A DNA stretch of 64,000 nt from Paraburkholderia kururiensis JCM 10599 = LMG 19447 (GCF_003986935.1 NZ_RJZE01000001.1:186001-250000); one strand, 5' to 3'; counted from the stretch's first letter, positions 25,034 through 33,896 are shown. Notes: generated by a model not told the origin, from the letters alone. Numbers and translations are program-made.

Positions 25034-25060
25034 CCGGTCTCTCGACCTTCCGGTACAGCG

Positions 25061-26281
25061 ATGAAGAAATTGCTCCAGATATCGCTCGGCGTGGTGACGA
25101 GTGTGGGCGGATTCCTCGAGATGGGATCCATGTCCACGTCGGCACAAGCAGGCGCAGGCTTCGGGTATCGGCTGGGTTGGGCGCTCGTGCTGGGCACGCT
25201 CTGCATCGCGTTTCTCGCCGAAATGGCGGGCCGCTTCGCCGCGGTCAGCGGTCATACGATCGCCGACGGCATGCGCGACCGTTTTGGCTTCAAGCTGTTC
25301 TTGTGGCCGCTCACGGCGACGCTGCTCGTCAATCTGCTGGTGCTGGTGGCCGAGATCGGGGGCGTCTGCATCGCGCTGGAACTCGCCACGTCCATTAGTT
25401 ACCGATGGTGGGCGCTGCCGGTCGCCGCGCTCGCCTGGCTGCTGTTGTGGAAAGGCACATTCGGCCTGATCGAGAAAGGGGTCTCGCTGCTCGGACTCGT
25501 GACGTGCTGTTTCATTGTCGCGGCGTTGTTTGCGCGACCCGACTGGCACGCCGTCGCCGCGGGGTTAGTGCCCCGCCAACCACCACACGATCCAGCCAAT
25601 TACTGGTTCATCGCCGTCAGCATGCTGGGCGCTTCCATCACGCCCTCGCTGTTCCTCTTCTATTCGTCGGGCGCGATCGAGGACAAATGGGACCGCCGTA
25701 TGCTCGGCGCCAACCGCGCCATCTCGGCGTTCGGTATGGGCTTTGGAGGCACGATCGCGCTTGCGGTACTGATCGTGGCAGGCGCCGTGCTGATGCCTCA
25801 AGGCGTGCAGCAAGTGGAGGACTACAACCAGTTGCCGCTTCTGCTGGTGCCCACGCTAGGCACGGCCGGCTTCGTGCTGCTGGTGCTGTCGCTTGCCATC
25901 GCGTCGTTCGGCGCGACGCTCGAGATCGCGTTGCAGCAGGCCTACATGCTCGCGCAAGCGTTCGGCTGGCGATGGAGCGAAGATGCTAAGCCGCGCGACA
26001 ACGCTGGATTCAGCCTGACCTATACGGTGTCGCTGCTGCTCGCTGCGCTGCCCATTGTGTGCGGTGCCGATCCGCTGAAGGTCACCATCGTCTCGATGGC
26101 GCTCACCGCCGTAAGCCTGCCGTTCAGCGTGTTTCCGTTTCTGGTGCTGATGAACGACACAAGCTATGTGGGTAAGCACGCCAACGGTATCGTCGCGAAT
26201 CTTTCCGTCATCCTGATCGTTTCGCTTTCGTTCGTGCTGGCCGTGGTGACACTGCCGCTCGAAATTCTCGGAGGGTCGTGA
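25061..26281 (+). CDS. Divergent Nramp-family transporter with altered metal site
   Basis: An inner-membrane protein of 406 residues and about 11 helices aligned over its length with Nramp (MntH-type) transporters. The metal-binding motifs are not conserved. Helix 1 DPGN is replaced by EMGS (residues 20-23, in FLEMGSMSTSAQAGAGFGY) and helix 6 MPH by TPS (residues 194-196, in GASITPSLF). Loss of the Met argues against the usual Mn/Fe selectivity. Two PRC-barrel-like genes follow with overlapping start and stop codons. It might carry a different ion or act as a sensor; substrate unknown. Confidence 0.85.
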   Translation: MKKLLQISLGVVTSVGGFLEMGSMSTSAQAGAGFGYRLGWALVLGTLCIAFLAEMAGRFAAVSGHTIADGMRDRFGFKLFLWPLTATLLVNLLVLVAEIGGVCIALELATSISYRWWALPVAALAWLLLWKGTFGLIEKGVSLLGLVTCCFIVAALFARPDWHAVAAGLVPRQPPHDPANYWFIAVSMLGASITPSLFLFYSSGAIEDKWDRRMLGANRAISAFGMGFGGTIALAVLIVAGAVLMPQGVQQVEDYNQLPLLLVPTLGTAGFVLLVLSLAIASFGATLEIALQQAYMLAQAFGWRWSEDAKPRDNAGFSLTYTVSLLLAALPIVCGADPLKVTIVSMALTAVSLPFSVFPFLVLMNDTSYVGKHANGIVANLSVILIVSLSFVLAVVTLPLEILGGS

Positions 26282-26643
26282 TGGAACTGGTGCGCGATCT
26301 GCTCGACAAGCAACTGATCGATCGCAACGGCGTCAACACGGGCCGCGTGGACGGCATCGTCGTGGAACTGCGCGAAGACGGGCCGCCGCGGCTCGTTGCG
26401 CTCGAAGCGGGTCCGGCCGTGCTCGCGTATCGCGTCGGTCCACGTATGGGGCGCTGGGTGACGTGGCTCGTGAACCGGTTCCGCCGCGCTCGCGACGCAG
26501 GCCGTTGCCGCATTCCATGGTCGCAGATCACGTCGGTAGACCTTGACGTCGCGATCGACATCGACGTGAACGAGACGCCACTGCTCGCATGGCAGCGCTG
26601 GGTTGCCCGGCGTCTCGTACGTTTGCCGGGGAAAGGCGAATGA
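26281..26643 (+). CDS. PRC-barrel-like protein A
   Basis: A 120-residue protein whose opening (RDLLDKQLIDRNGVNTGRVDGIVVELRED) and later IPWSQITSVDLDVAI match the two conserved parts of PRC-barrel domains, small beta-barrels used for protein or RNA contacts. A basic stretch between them (RFRRARDAGRCR) is an insert. The ATG at 26281 shares a base with the Nramp-like stop codon, so it is translationally coupled and probably a partner of that transporter. A GTG at 26278 is an alternative start. Confidence 0.75.
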   Translation: MELVRDLLDKQLIDRNGVNTGRVDGIVVELREDGPPRLVALEAGPAVLAYRVGPRMGRWVTWLVNRFRRARDAGRCRIPWSQITSVDLDVAIDIDVNETPLLAWQRWVARRLVRLPGKGE

Positions 26644-26948
26644 CGCTCGTGAACATCGAACTCATGGTGGGACGCACGGTTCGTACGCAGGATGGCAAGC
26701 GTGTGGGCCGGATCGAAGCCATCTGCGCGCACCGGGAAAACAATGGCGATGCCTGGGTAGTCGACGAATTCCACGTGGGGCCTCATGCGCTGATCGAGCG
26801 CCTCTCGCTTTCCGTGATTGCAGCGCTGCTGCCAGCGGCGCTGCGTCCCGAGCGCAGCCCACGGCCGTATCGTATAGCGTGGCAACAGATGGACCTCTCC
26901 GATCCGTGGTATCCGCGTTTGATTCGCGGTGCCGAGGTGCGTCTCTGA
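26640..26948 (+). CDS. PRC-barrel-like protein B
   Basis: A 102-residue protein with a PRC-barrel-like start (ELMVGRTVRTQDGKRVGRIEAI) and a second half ending PYRIAWQQMDLSDPWYP. Its ATG overlaps the stop of the preceding PRC-barrel-like gene (ATGA), making a three-gene coupled unit with the aberrant Nramp transporter. It resembles protein A in design but not closely in sequence. A regulatory or ion-sensing role at the membrane is inference. Confidence 0.72.
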   Translation: MTLVNIELMVGRTVRTQDGKRVGRIEAICAHRENNGDAWVVDEFHVGPHALIERLSLSVIAALLPAALRPERSPRPYRIAWQQMDLSDPWYPRLIRGAEVRL

Positions 26949-27134
26949 GCCGGCAGCAACGCCTCAAATAGTCACGCTCTCTGCCGACGGCCGCACAATA
27001 TGGCACGAATAGGGCATTTCCCGATTGAGGTCGATAGCGAATCTATCGACATTCGTAACGCCCGTTTTCGAGAGCCGCGGCACGGCGGATGACCTGCGGC
27101 TACTCTTGCTATAGAAACGAAAGGAGGATTCCCG

Positions 27135-27551
27135 ATGGCAATACGCATCGTAAGACTCGGCGAGCCACGCGAGGCCGATGAAGGTCTGCGTCTTGGCACC
27201 GTGCGTCGGCCACCGCGCGGCGTGCCGAAGGACGAGTTTGCGAGCCGCGACTACTACGACGTGTGGTTGCCGCAGCTTTCGCCCGAACCCGACCTCGTGA
27301 AGCAGGCCCAGGCGGCCCAGGCCAATGGCGACGCGAAGACGTGGGCCGCCTTCGTGAAGCACTTTCGCGCCGAAATGAACAAGGGCGACTCGTCGCGGCT
27401 GCTCGACATGCTCGCAGCGCTCTCGCATCAAACCAACTTCTCGCTTGGCTGCTATTGCGAAGACGAATCGCGCTGTCACCGCTCCGTGCTGCGCGCGATG
27501 CTGGAGGAACGCGGCGCGAGCATGGCCGGCCACAAGAACAAAGGCAGCTAA
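27135..27551 (+). CDS. DUF488 family protein
   Basis: A 138-residue cytosolic protein of the DUF488 family. It begins IRIVRLGEPREADEGLRLGT and carries the Cys-rich terminal motif LGCYCEDESRCHRSVL, a hallmark of the family with a possible metal or thiol site. An AAAGGAGG ribosome site 7 bases upstream is near-ideal. It precedes an alpha/beta hydrolase by about 60 bases and may be co-transcribed. Biochemical role unknown. Confidence 0.9.
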   Translation: MAIRIVRLGEPREADEGLRLGTVRRPPRGVPKDEFASRDYYDVWLPQLSPEPDLVKQAQAAQANGDAKTWAAFVKHFRAEMNKGDSSRLLDMLAALSHQTNFSLGCYCEDESRCHRSVLRAMLEERGASMAGHKNKGS

Positions 27552-27612
27552 AAACAACGGTGCCGCGCGAAGCGGACCGCATAACAACCAACAACATCAG
27601 GGAGCACACGCC

Positions 27613-28434
27613 GTGAAGGAAACGCTTGTCATAGACGGCATCGATGTGATCGTCGAAAGCGAAGGGAACGGGGAAAGCGCGGAAGCGTCGAGCCGCGAGA
27701 CCATCGTGATGATCCACGGCTGGCCGGACACGTATCGCCTGTGGGACCGTCAGGCCGAGCACTTCAAGACACGCTACCGCTGCGTGCGCTTCACGCTGCC
27801 GGGCTTCGATATCGCGAAGCCGCGCAGGGCGTTCTCGCTCGATGAAATCGTCGAGACCATCCGCCACATCGTGGAGCGCACCTGTGGCGATGGCAAGGCC
27901 ATCATGATGCTGCACGACTGGGGCTGCGTGTTCGGCTATCAGTTCTGTATGCGCCACCCCGAGCGCGTGGCAAAGATCATCGGCATCGATGTGGGCGACG
28001 CGGCCTCGCGGCAGTATCTGAACTCGCTCACGGTGAAGAGCAAGGCCATGATCGTGGGCTACCAGGTGTGGCTTGCAATTGCGTGGCGAGTCGGTGGCGG
28101 AATCGCCGATCGCATGACGAAGTACATGGCGCGGCTGCTGCGCGTGCCATCCGACGCGGCCTTCATCGGCTCGCACATGGACTACCCGTACTTCATCCAG
28201 TGGACCGGCGCCCACGGCTCGTTTCGCAACATGATGAAGCTCGCGCCCGCGTGCCCCATGCTGTTCGTTTACGGCACGCGCAAACCGTTCATGTTTCACT
28301 CGCCGCAATGGGCCGAGGCGCTGGCTGCACAGCCCGGCAGCAAGGTGTGCGCGATTCGCGCGGGGCACTGGGTCATGGTGGACAACGCGCAAGCGTTCAA
28401 CCAGACCGTGAGCGAGTGGCTGGCTGCAGGCTGA
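27613..28434 (+). CDS. Alpha/beta hydrolase (epoxide hydrolase/haloalkane dehalogenase-like)
   Basis: A 273-residue alpha/beta-hydrolase with oxyanion motif HGWPDTYRLWD, an Asp nucleophile elbow LHDWGCVFGYQF (typical of epoxide hydrolases and haloalkane dehalogenases rather than the Ser of esterases) and catalytic His in AGHWVMVDNAQ. The GTG at 27613 is preferred: AGGGAG lies upstream and the protein then opens VKETLVIDGIDVIVES; the frame continues upstream through the DUF488 gene but that is overlap. Substrate unknown. Confidence 0.88.
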   Translation: MKETLVIDGIDVIVESEGNGESAEASSRETIVMIHGWPDTYRLWDRQAEHFKTRYRCVRFTLPGFDIAKPRRAFSLDEIVETIRHIVERTCGDGKAIMMLHDWGCVFGYQFCMRHPERVAKIIGIDVGDAASRQYLNSLTVKSKAMIVGYQVWLAIAWRVGGGIADRMTKYMARLLRVPSDAAFIGSHMDYPYFIQWTGAHGSFRNMMKLAPACPMLFVYGTRKPFMFHSPQWAEALAAQPGSKVCAIRAGHWVMVDNAQAFNQTVSEWLAAG

Positions 28435-28497
28435 ACGGGCCGCGCGATATCATCACGTTGCCCCCATTCCACCACCCTTCCCTGTCAGGCAGACGTC

Positions 28498-28827
28498 ATG
28501 GCGCGCGACCGAGGTCTCGAGACACTCTTGAGCGAAGAACTGGGCGCGCTGCCCGGGCTCACTGAAAAGGCCATGTTCGGCGGCTGGGTGTGGATGCTGT
28601 ACGGCAACCTGCTGTGCGGGGCTCGACTGGACGGCATGCTGGTACGCCTCGGCAAAGGCAACGAGGGCTGGGCGCTGAAAACGCCGGGCATTGCGCCCAT
28701 GATCTCGCAAGGCCGCGTCATGCCGGGCTGGGTCTGGGCCGCGCCGGAGGCCTATGGCAAAGACGCGTTGCGCCGCAAACTGATCGACGGGGCGCTCGAA
28801 TTCGTGCGGTCGCTGCCGCCTAAATGA
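28498..28827 (+). CDS. TfoX N-terminal domain protein
   Basis: A 109-residue protein consisting of one TfoX-N domain: RDRGLETLLSEELG, the diagnostic TEKAMFGGWVWMLYGNLLCG, and RVMPGWVWAAPEAY. Full-length TfoX regulates competence in gamma-proteobacteria, but single N-domain proteins are widespread and uncharacterised. It lies 63 bases after the hydrolase gene on the same strand. No TfoX C-terminal domain is present. Confidence 0.9.
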   Translation: MARDRGLETLLSEELGALPGLTEKAMFGGWVWMLYGNLLCGARLDGMLVRLGKGNEGWALKTPGIAPMISQGRVMPGWVWAAPEAYGKDALRRKLIDGALEFVRSLPPK

Positions 28828-28933
28828 GCGCGCCTTCGATCAGGTTGCAGCGCACCGTCCCAATTGAATGAAGCCGATGCGGCGCAGCGACGCCGCCCCA
28901 TCGGCCCGCACTGTTTCGTATCGAGGAGACGTC

Positions 28934-30136
28934 ATGTTCGAACACATTCCCGCCTATCCCGGCGATCCGATCCTGAGCCTGAACGAAGATTTTCAGCACG
29001 ACCCGCGGCAGAACAAGGTCAATCTGAGCATCGGCATCTATTTCGACGATGCGGGCAAGCTGCCCGTCATGGCGGCCACCGGCAAGGCCGAAGCCGCGCT
29101 GCTCGGCAACATCACGCCGCGCCCCTATCTGCCGATGGCGGGCCACGTCCAATATCGCGACCTCGCCCAGGCGCTTGTCTTCGGCGCAGAGCACGAGGCA
29201 CGCAAGAGCGGCCGTATCGCGACGCTTCAAACGCTGGGCGGCTCCGGCGCCCTGAAAATCGGCGCCGACTTTCTGAAGCGCTATTTCCCCGGCGCGCAGG
29301 TGTGGATCAGCGACCCGAGTTGGGAGAACCATCGCGCCGTATTCGAGGGCGCGGGCTTCACCGTCAACACCTATCCCTACTACGACGACAACACGGGCGG
29401 CCTGCGCTTTCGCGACATGCTGGAAGCGGTGAAGACACTGCCCGCGCAGAGCATCGTGCTGCTCCACGCGTGCTGCCATAACCCGACAGGCGTGGATCTG
29501 ACCGACGATCAATGGGCCGAACTCGTGCCCGTGCTGCGCGAGCGCAAGCTGATCCCGTTCGTCGACATGGCGTATCAAGGCTTCGGCGCGGGTCTGGACG
29601 AAGACGCCGCGTGCATCCGCATGCTGGCGTCGGCGGGCCTGCCGCTCGTGGTCGCCAATTCGTTTTCGAAGAATTTCTCGCTCTACGGCGAGCGTTGCGG
29701 CGGCTTGAGCGTGGTTTGCGAATCCGCGGATATCGCGCGCAACGTTCAAGGTCAGCTCACGGCCACCGTGCGAGCGAATTACAGCAATCCGCCCACGCAT
29801 GGCGCGCGCATCGTGGCCGCCGTGCTGGGTACGCCCGAATGGCGCGAGTCGTGGGAACGCGAACTGGCGTCCATGCGCGAGCGCATCATCGCCATGCGTC
29901 ACGCCATTCACGAAGGCCTGAAGGGTCACGCCGACGACCGCATGCGGCAACGCTACCTCGCGCAGCGCGGCATGTTCACCTACACGGGACTCACTGAACC
30001 CCAGGTGCTGCGCCTGCGCGAAGAACACGGCGTTTATGTGCTGCGCTCCGGCCGCATGTGCGTGGCCGGCCTGAACGCAAGCAACGTCGAATACGTTGCG
30101 CGGGCCATCGGAACGGTGCTTTCGACCAGCGCTTAA
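28934..30136 (+). CDS. tyrB: Aromatic-amino-acid aminotransferase
   Basis: PLP enzyme interconverting Tyr/Phe (and Asp) with their 2-oxo acids, the last step of Phe and Tyr synthesis. The 400-residue protein is a class I fold Ib aminotransferase: FEHIPAYPGDPILSLNEDF at the start, the PLP phosphate region GGSGALKIG, HACCHNPTGVDLT, and the PLP lysine in NSFSKNFSLYGERCGG. GAGGAG precedes the start at 28934. This TyrB/AspC subgroup is recognised; choosing TyrB over AspC rests on overall wording, not on a tested residue. Confidence 0.9.
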   Translation: MFEHIPAYPGDPILSLNEDFQHDPRQNKVNLSIGIYFDDAGKLPVMAATGKAEAALLGNITPRPYLPMAGHVQYRDLAQALVFGAEHEARKSGRIATLQTLGGSGALKIGADFLKRYFPGAQVWISDPSWENHRAVFEGAGFTVNTYPYYDDNTGGLRFRDMLEAVKTLPAQSIVLLHACCHNPTGVDLTDDQWAELVPVLRERKLIPFVDMAYQGFGAGLDEDAACIRMLASAGLPLVVANSFSKNFSLYGERCGGLSVVCESADIARNVQGQLTATVRANYSNPPTHGARIVAAVLGTPEWRESWERELASMRERIIAMRHAIHEGLKGHADDRMRQRYLAQRGMFTYTGLTEPQVLRLREEHGVYVLRSGRMCVAGLNASNVEYVARAIGTVLSTSA

Positions 30137-30154
30137 TCTGTTCAGTATCTGGGC

Positions 30155-30198
30155 GCGCGCCCTTTTTAGCGGGCTTTCCCCTATCCCGCCGGGCGCGC
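30155..30198. terminator. Composite hairpin after tyrB, possible terminator
   Basis: An 8-bp outer stem (GCGCGCCC, 30155-30162; GGGCGCGC, 30191-30198) encloses a short GCGGG/CCCGC stem and a T5 run. It begins 18 bases after the tyrB stop. The T-run is inside the loop rather than after the stem, so efficiency is uncertain. Confidence 0.4.
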
Positions 30199-30277
30199 TT
30201 CTCAATACGTACCGTTGCAGTGCGGCATGGCGCGGCCCTATAAGGGGAACCCCGAACCCGACCTCAAGCTGGCGCCA

Positions 30278-30294
30278 GACGGCAAATTGCCGTC
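30278..30294. promoter_or_regulatory. 17-bp perfect palindrome upstream of the OxlT-type gene
   Basis: GACGGCAA-A-TTGCCGTC, 8-bp arms around one base, lies about 140 bases before the OxlT-type start. It overlaps a possible sigma-70 promoter (TTGCCG within the palindrome, TATCAT at 30312-30317), so it looks like an operator. No regulator gene is adjacent. Confidence 0.5.
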
Positions 30295-30436
30295 GCTTTT
30301 ATGCATTTTCGTATCATATTGCCAAGTCTCTGCCCGGGTCCTATCGTTGTCGGCGCATCATTACGGCCTCGCTTAAATCCTACAAAAAAACGCGACAGAG
30401 CCGATAACCAGACGAACACACCTACAGGAGACACCC

Positions 30437-31837
30437 ATGAGCAGCATCTCTGAGCCGGAAGGCCGGGCCGGCTCGCCCGCGTTTTTTTCCAAAGAAGCCA
30501 CTGTTGCCCGCCCCGGCTTTTCACGCTGGATGGTGCCCCCCGCCGCGCTTGCCGTGCACCTGTGCATCGGCCAGGCCTACGCTTTTTCAGTGTTCAACGC
30601 ACCGCTCACGAAGGTGATCGGTATTACGCAATCGGCGCCGGGTGACTGGTCGCTGACCACACTCGGCTGGATCTTCTCGCTCGCCATCGTGTTTCTGGGC
30701 CTTTCCGCTGCCTTCGCCGGCAAGTGGCTCGAACACGTGGGCCCGCGCCGCACCATGTTCACCGCAGCATGCTGCTTCGGCGGCGGCTTCATCGTCTCGG
30801 CTATCGGTGTGTGGCTGCATCAGATCGTGCTGCTCTACCTCGGCTATGGCGTGATTGGCGGCATCGGCCTCGGGCTCGGTTACGTGTCGCCGGTTTCGAC
30901 GCTGATCCGCTGGTTCCCGGACCGCCGCGGCATGGCCACCGGCATGGCGATCATGGGCTTCGGCGGCGGCGCGATGATCGCTGCACCGCTCTCCGTCGCG
31001 CTGATGAACCACTTCAAGAGCGACACGAGCGTGGGCGTGGCTGAAACGTTCATCGTGCTCGGCATCGCGTATTTCATTTCGATGTCGATCGGCGCGCTTG
31101 CCATCCGCGTGCCGCCCACCGGCTGGAAGCCCGAAGGCTGGACGCCACCGGACACCTCGCACCGCATGATCACGCGCAATCACGTGCACATCGATCAGGC
31201 GCTGAAGACGCCGCAGTTCTATCTGATCTGGCTCGTGCTGTTCCTCAACGTGACGGCGGGCATCGGCATTCTGGGCCAGGCTTCCGTCATGATTCAGGAG
31301 AGCTTCAAGAACACCGTCTCCGCTGCGGCCGCTGCGGGCTTCGTGGGTCTGCTGTCGCTCTTCAACATGGGCGGACGTTTCGTGTGGGCCTCGGCCTCCG
31401 ACTGGGTGGGCCGCAAGAACACCTACTTCATCTTCTTCGTACTGGGCGCGGTGCTCTACTACTTCGTGCCCGGCTTCGCGGCTTCCGGCAACATCGCGCT
31501 CTTCGTGCTGGCCTACTGCGTGATTCTCTCGATGTACGGCGGCGGCTTCTCCACGGTTCCCGCGTACCTCGCCGACATGTTCGGCACCGCGTTCGTGGGC
31601 GGTATTCACGGCCGGCTGCTGACGGCGTGGGCGGCCGCGGGTGTGGCCGGCCCCGTGCTCGTCAACTACATCCGCGCCTATGAAGTGGCGCACGGTGTTG
31701 CGAAGGCCGACGCCTACACGATGACGGTTCACATCATGGCCGTGCTGCTCGTGGTGGGCTTCATCTGCAACCTGCTGGTCAAGCGTGTGGACGATCGGCA
31801 TCACATGACCGACGCGCAACTCGCCGCGGACCGTTAA
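30437..31837 (+). CDS. OxlT-family MFS carrier (oxalate/formate antiporter type)
   Basis: A 466-residue, 12-helix inner-membrane carrier of the OFA (oxalate/formate antiporter) family. Family features: helix 1 with HLCIGQAYAFSVFNAPL, helix 4 with IGGIGLGLGYVSPVSTLIRWFPDRRG and helix 7-8 LFLNVTAGIGILGQASVMIQ. A hydrophilic N-terminal extension of ~30 residues is present. Many OFA members transport pyruvate, formate or other monocarboxylates, so the name does not fix the substrate. It is followed by a 42-residue membrane protein, probably its small subunit, and a strong terminator. Confidence 0.92.
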   Translation: MSSISEPEGRAGSPAFFSKEATVARPGFSRWMVPPAALAVHLCIGQAYAFSVFNAPLTKVIGITQSAPGDWSLTTLGWIFSLAIVFLGLSAAFAGKWLEHVGPRRTMFTAACCFGGGFIVSAIGVWLHQIVLLYLGYGVIGGIGLGLGYVSPVSTLIRWFPDRRGMATGMAIMGFGGGAMIAAPLSVALMNHFKSDTSVGVAETFIVLGIAYFISMSIGALAIRVPPTGWKPEGWTPPDTSHRMITRNHVHIDQALKTPQFYLIWLVLFLNVTAGIGILGQASVMIQESFKNTVSAAAAAGFVGLLSLFNMGGRFVWASASDWVGRKNTYFIFFVLGAVLYYFVPGFAASGNIALFVLAYCVILSMYGGGFSTVPAYLADMFGTAFVGGIHGRLLTAWAAAGVAGPVLVNYIRAYEVAHGVAKADAYTMTVHIMAVLLVVGFICNLLVKRVDDRHHMTDAQLAADR

Positions 31838-31917
31838 TCGATCGACGCGAACGCACAAACGCAGACACGCACGCCGCACAGACACACGCGGCACAGACCG
31901 CAAACAAGGAGACTTTC

Positions 31918-32046
31918 ATGAGCAATACGGCCGCGCCGCATCCCACCAACAAGGCCCTGATGGCGCTTTTCTGGGCCTATGTGCTGATTCCGCTGGCGTG
32001 GGGCGTCGTGAACACGCTCTTACAGGCAATGAAGCTGTTCAGCTGA
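31918..32046 (+). CDS. Small single-helix companion of the MFS carrier
   Basis: A 42-residue protein beginning MSNTAAPHPTNKALMALF and containing one transmembrane helix (LFWAYVLIPLAWGVVNTLL). An AAGGAG site lies 7 bases upstream. Small genes of this design are regularly found just after OFA-family MFS genes and are annotated as an MFS transporter small subunit. It is 80 bases after the carrier and 50 bases before the shared terminator, so the two form an operon. Its function (stability or activity of the carrier) is inferred. Confidence 0.8.
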   Translation: MSNTAAPHPTNKALMALFWAYVLIPLAWGVVNTLLQAMKLFS

Positions 32047-32095
32047 TCTTCCGCTGCTTCTCCGCTGCAAGCGGCAAGCACCGGGCGGCAAAACG

Positions 32096-32130
32096 ACAGA
32101 AGGCCGGGCAGATGCCCGGCCTTCTGTTTT
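32096..32130 (+). terminator. Rho-independent terminator of the OxlT-type operon
   Basis: A perfect 15-bp stem (32096-32110 with 32113-32127) around GA, GC-rich, followed by TTT on the plus strand (the last stem base is also T). It closes the carrier and small-subunit operon and faces the convergent GST gene. Confidence 0.9.
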
Positions 32131-32172
32131 AGCGGCACGTTGGCAGCACGCTTCGCTGCCGCCACCTGCGCT

Positions 32173-32877
32173 TCAACTGCGCTTCGGAATGTCCAGCGCC
32201 CGCTGCACCGCAGGCCGCGCGACGAATACATCCAGCACGCGTCGCACGTTCGGGAAGTCCTGAAAACCAACAAGGTCGCCTGCCTCGTAGAAACCCACCA
32301 GGTTACGCACCCAGGGGAACGTCGCCATGTCGGCAATCGTGTAGGCGTCGCCCATGATCCACTCGCGTCCCGCAAGGCGTTGCTCGAGCACGCCGAGCAG
32401 CCGGCGCGATTCGGCGACGTAGCGCTCGCGCGGACGCTTGTCCTCGTACGCCTTGCCCGCGAATTTGTGGAAGAAGCCCACCTGCCCGAACATAGGGCCG
32501 ATGCCGCCCATCTGAAACATCACCCACTGAATGGTCTCGTAGCGGCCTTCAGCGTCCTGCGGAATGAACTGGCCCGTCTTGTCGGCGAGATAGATGAGGA
32601 TTGCGCCCGACTCGAAGAGACCGAACGGGCGGCCCGCTGGCCCATTGGGATCGACGATGGCGGGAATCTTGTTGTTGGGATTGAGCGAGAGAAATTCCGG
32701 CGACATCTGGTCGTTGTTCTCGAAGCTCACGAGTTGCGGCTCGTATGGCAAGCCGGTTTCTTCGAGCATCACCGACACCTTGACGCCGTTCGGCGTGGGC
32801 AGCGAATACAGCTGAATGCGATCGGGGTGTTGTGCGGGCCATCTGGCCGTAATGGGAAACGCGGACAGTTCGTTCAT
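32173..32877 (-). CDS. Glutathione S-transferase family protein (YfcG/Nu-like)
   Basis: A 234-residue cytosolic GST. The thioredoxin-like half has LYSLPTPNGVKVSVMLEETG (TPNG where glutathione binds in YghU/YfcG-like enzymes), NPNNKIPAIVDPNG and the Glu-Ser pair in LFESGAILIYLA; the helical half carries MGDAYTIADMATFPWV. Members of this group show disulfide-bond reductase activity. I take Met at 32877, with AAGGAC upstream; ATG at 32892 is possible. It is convergent with the OxlT-type operon. Confidence 0.92.
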   Translation of the reverse strand: MNELSAFPITARWPAQHPDRIQLYSLPTPNGVKVSVMLEETGLPYEPQLVSFENNDQMSPEFLSLNPNNKIPAIVDPNGPAGRPFGLFESGAILIYLADKTGQFIPQDAEGRYETIQWVMFQMGGIGPMFGQVGFFHKFAGKAYEDKRPRERYVAESRRLLGVLEQRLAGREWIMGDAYTIADMATFPWVRNLVGFYEAGDLVGFQDFPNVRRVLDVFVARPAVQRALDIPKRS

Positions 32878-33122
32878 GCGAAGGTCCTTCATGGTGAATG
32901 GAGGAAACAGGAAGCCGTGAGCAAGACCGGCCTCGAGCGATGACGAATGCAATCGATGCCCGCCGAATTCTATCTGCTTCGCGGTTTTGTCACAGGAAAG
33001 CCATTTGCCTGCGCGACGGTCACTCGTGGCGTGATGACGTGTTCAAATATCCGACGAAATTCGCCGCGAGGAGCGGTGTGTGTTGCGTCCCGATTTGCAC
33101 GCCTTCAACCTGGACCCGAACG

Positions 33123-33551
33123 ATGCAAGCCCTTCCTCTTAGTTCTGCTCTTACTCCGTTACGCCTCGTACCCGGCGACGACGTTCGTATCACGCTTCAG
33201 CACGCATTGCGCGACGCCGGTCTGCAGGCCGCGTTCGTCGTTCAGGGCATGGGCAGTCTCAGCGTGGCGCAGTTGCGATACGCGGGCGCGCAAGACGCCA
33301 CGGCACTGCATGGCGATCTCGAAATTCTCACGCTCGCGGGCTCGCTGTCGCCAGATGGCCCGCATCTGCATATGTCCGTTGCGAACGCTCGCGGCGAAGT
33401 CTTCGGTGGACACGTGGCGCCTGGCTGCATCGTTCGCACCACCGCGGAGATATTGCTCGCACTGCTGCCCGAGCACCGTTTCTCGCGCGAAATCGATCCG
33501 CGCACGGGCTTCGCCGAACTCGTCGTTCGTCATGCCCGGCACGATGAATGA
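33123..33551 (+). CDS. PCC (DUF296)-domain protein
   Basis: A 142-residue protein formed by one PCC/DUF296 domain, the fold shared with plant AT-hook regulators and archaeal homologues. It shows VPGDDVRITLQHALRDAGL, VVQGMGSLSVAQLRYA, LHMSVANARGEVFGGHVAPG and RTTAEILLALL, the successive conserved blocks. No AT-hook is attached. The ATG at 33123 gives the usual family length; the frame extends upstream without similarity. Bacterial members may bind nucleotides or DNA, but this is unproven. Confidence 0.88.
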   Translation: MQALPLSSALTPLRLVPGDDVRITLQHALRDAGLQAAFVVQGMGSLSVAQLRYAGAQDATALHGDLEILTLAGSLSPDGPHLHMSVANARGEVFGGHVAPGCIVRTTAEILLALLPEHRFSREIDPRTGFAELVVRHARHDE

Positions 33552-33896
33552 GTGGCGCACGAGCACGGTTTCATCGGACCATTGCGCGTCATTCATCGAA
33601 GCCGTTCGTGTTCGTATTAGAAATGGCTCGCTGCGAAGCGCGCTATGCAGAAGGCACATTTCGTCGTCCGGAATAGCGGTCGAGCCCACACTGTAGGTGA
33701 GAACGGCGATTGACCTTCTGCGATAAACCTCACATATTGTTCGAGCGGCCATCCCCGTCGGCACCGTGGGTGCCGATGCCAATCGCGGTGCCAATCGCGA
33801 TGCCAGCAGGCGATTTAGCGGCAGGCGTTACCGCACGCGTCTGCCGCGATGCAGAGCATGCCTCACGTCGTTCTCCAACGCCGTCAGGACCACCGC
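33552..33896. other. Non-coding stretch with a hairpin and short direct repeats
   Basis: No convincing gene. It contains an 8-bp perfect hairpin (TCGGCACC 33758-33765, loop GTG, GGTGCCGA 33769-33776) followed by two tandem 12-base units of the form GCCAATCGCGRT. These could be leader elements of the next gene or a terminator lacking a T-run. Confidence 0.45.
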
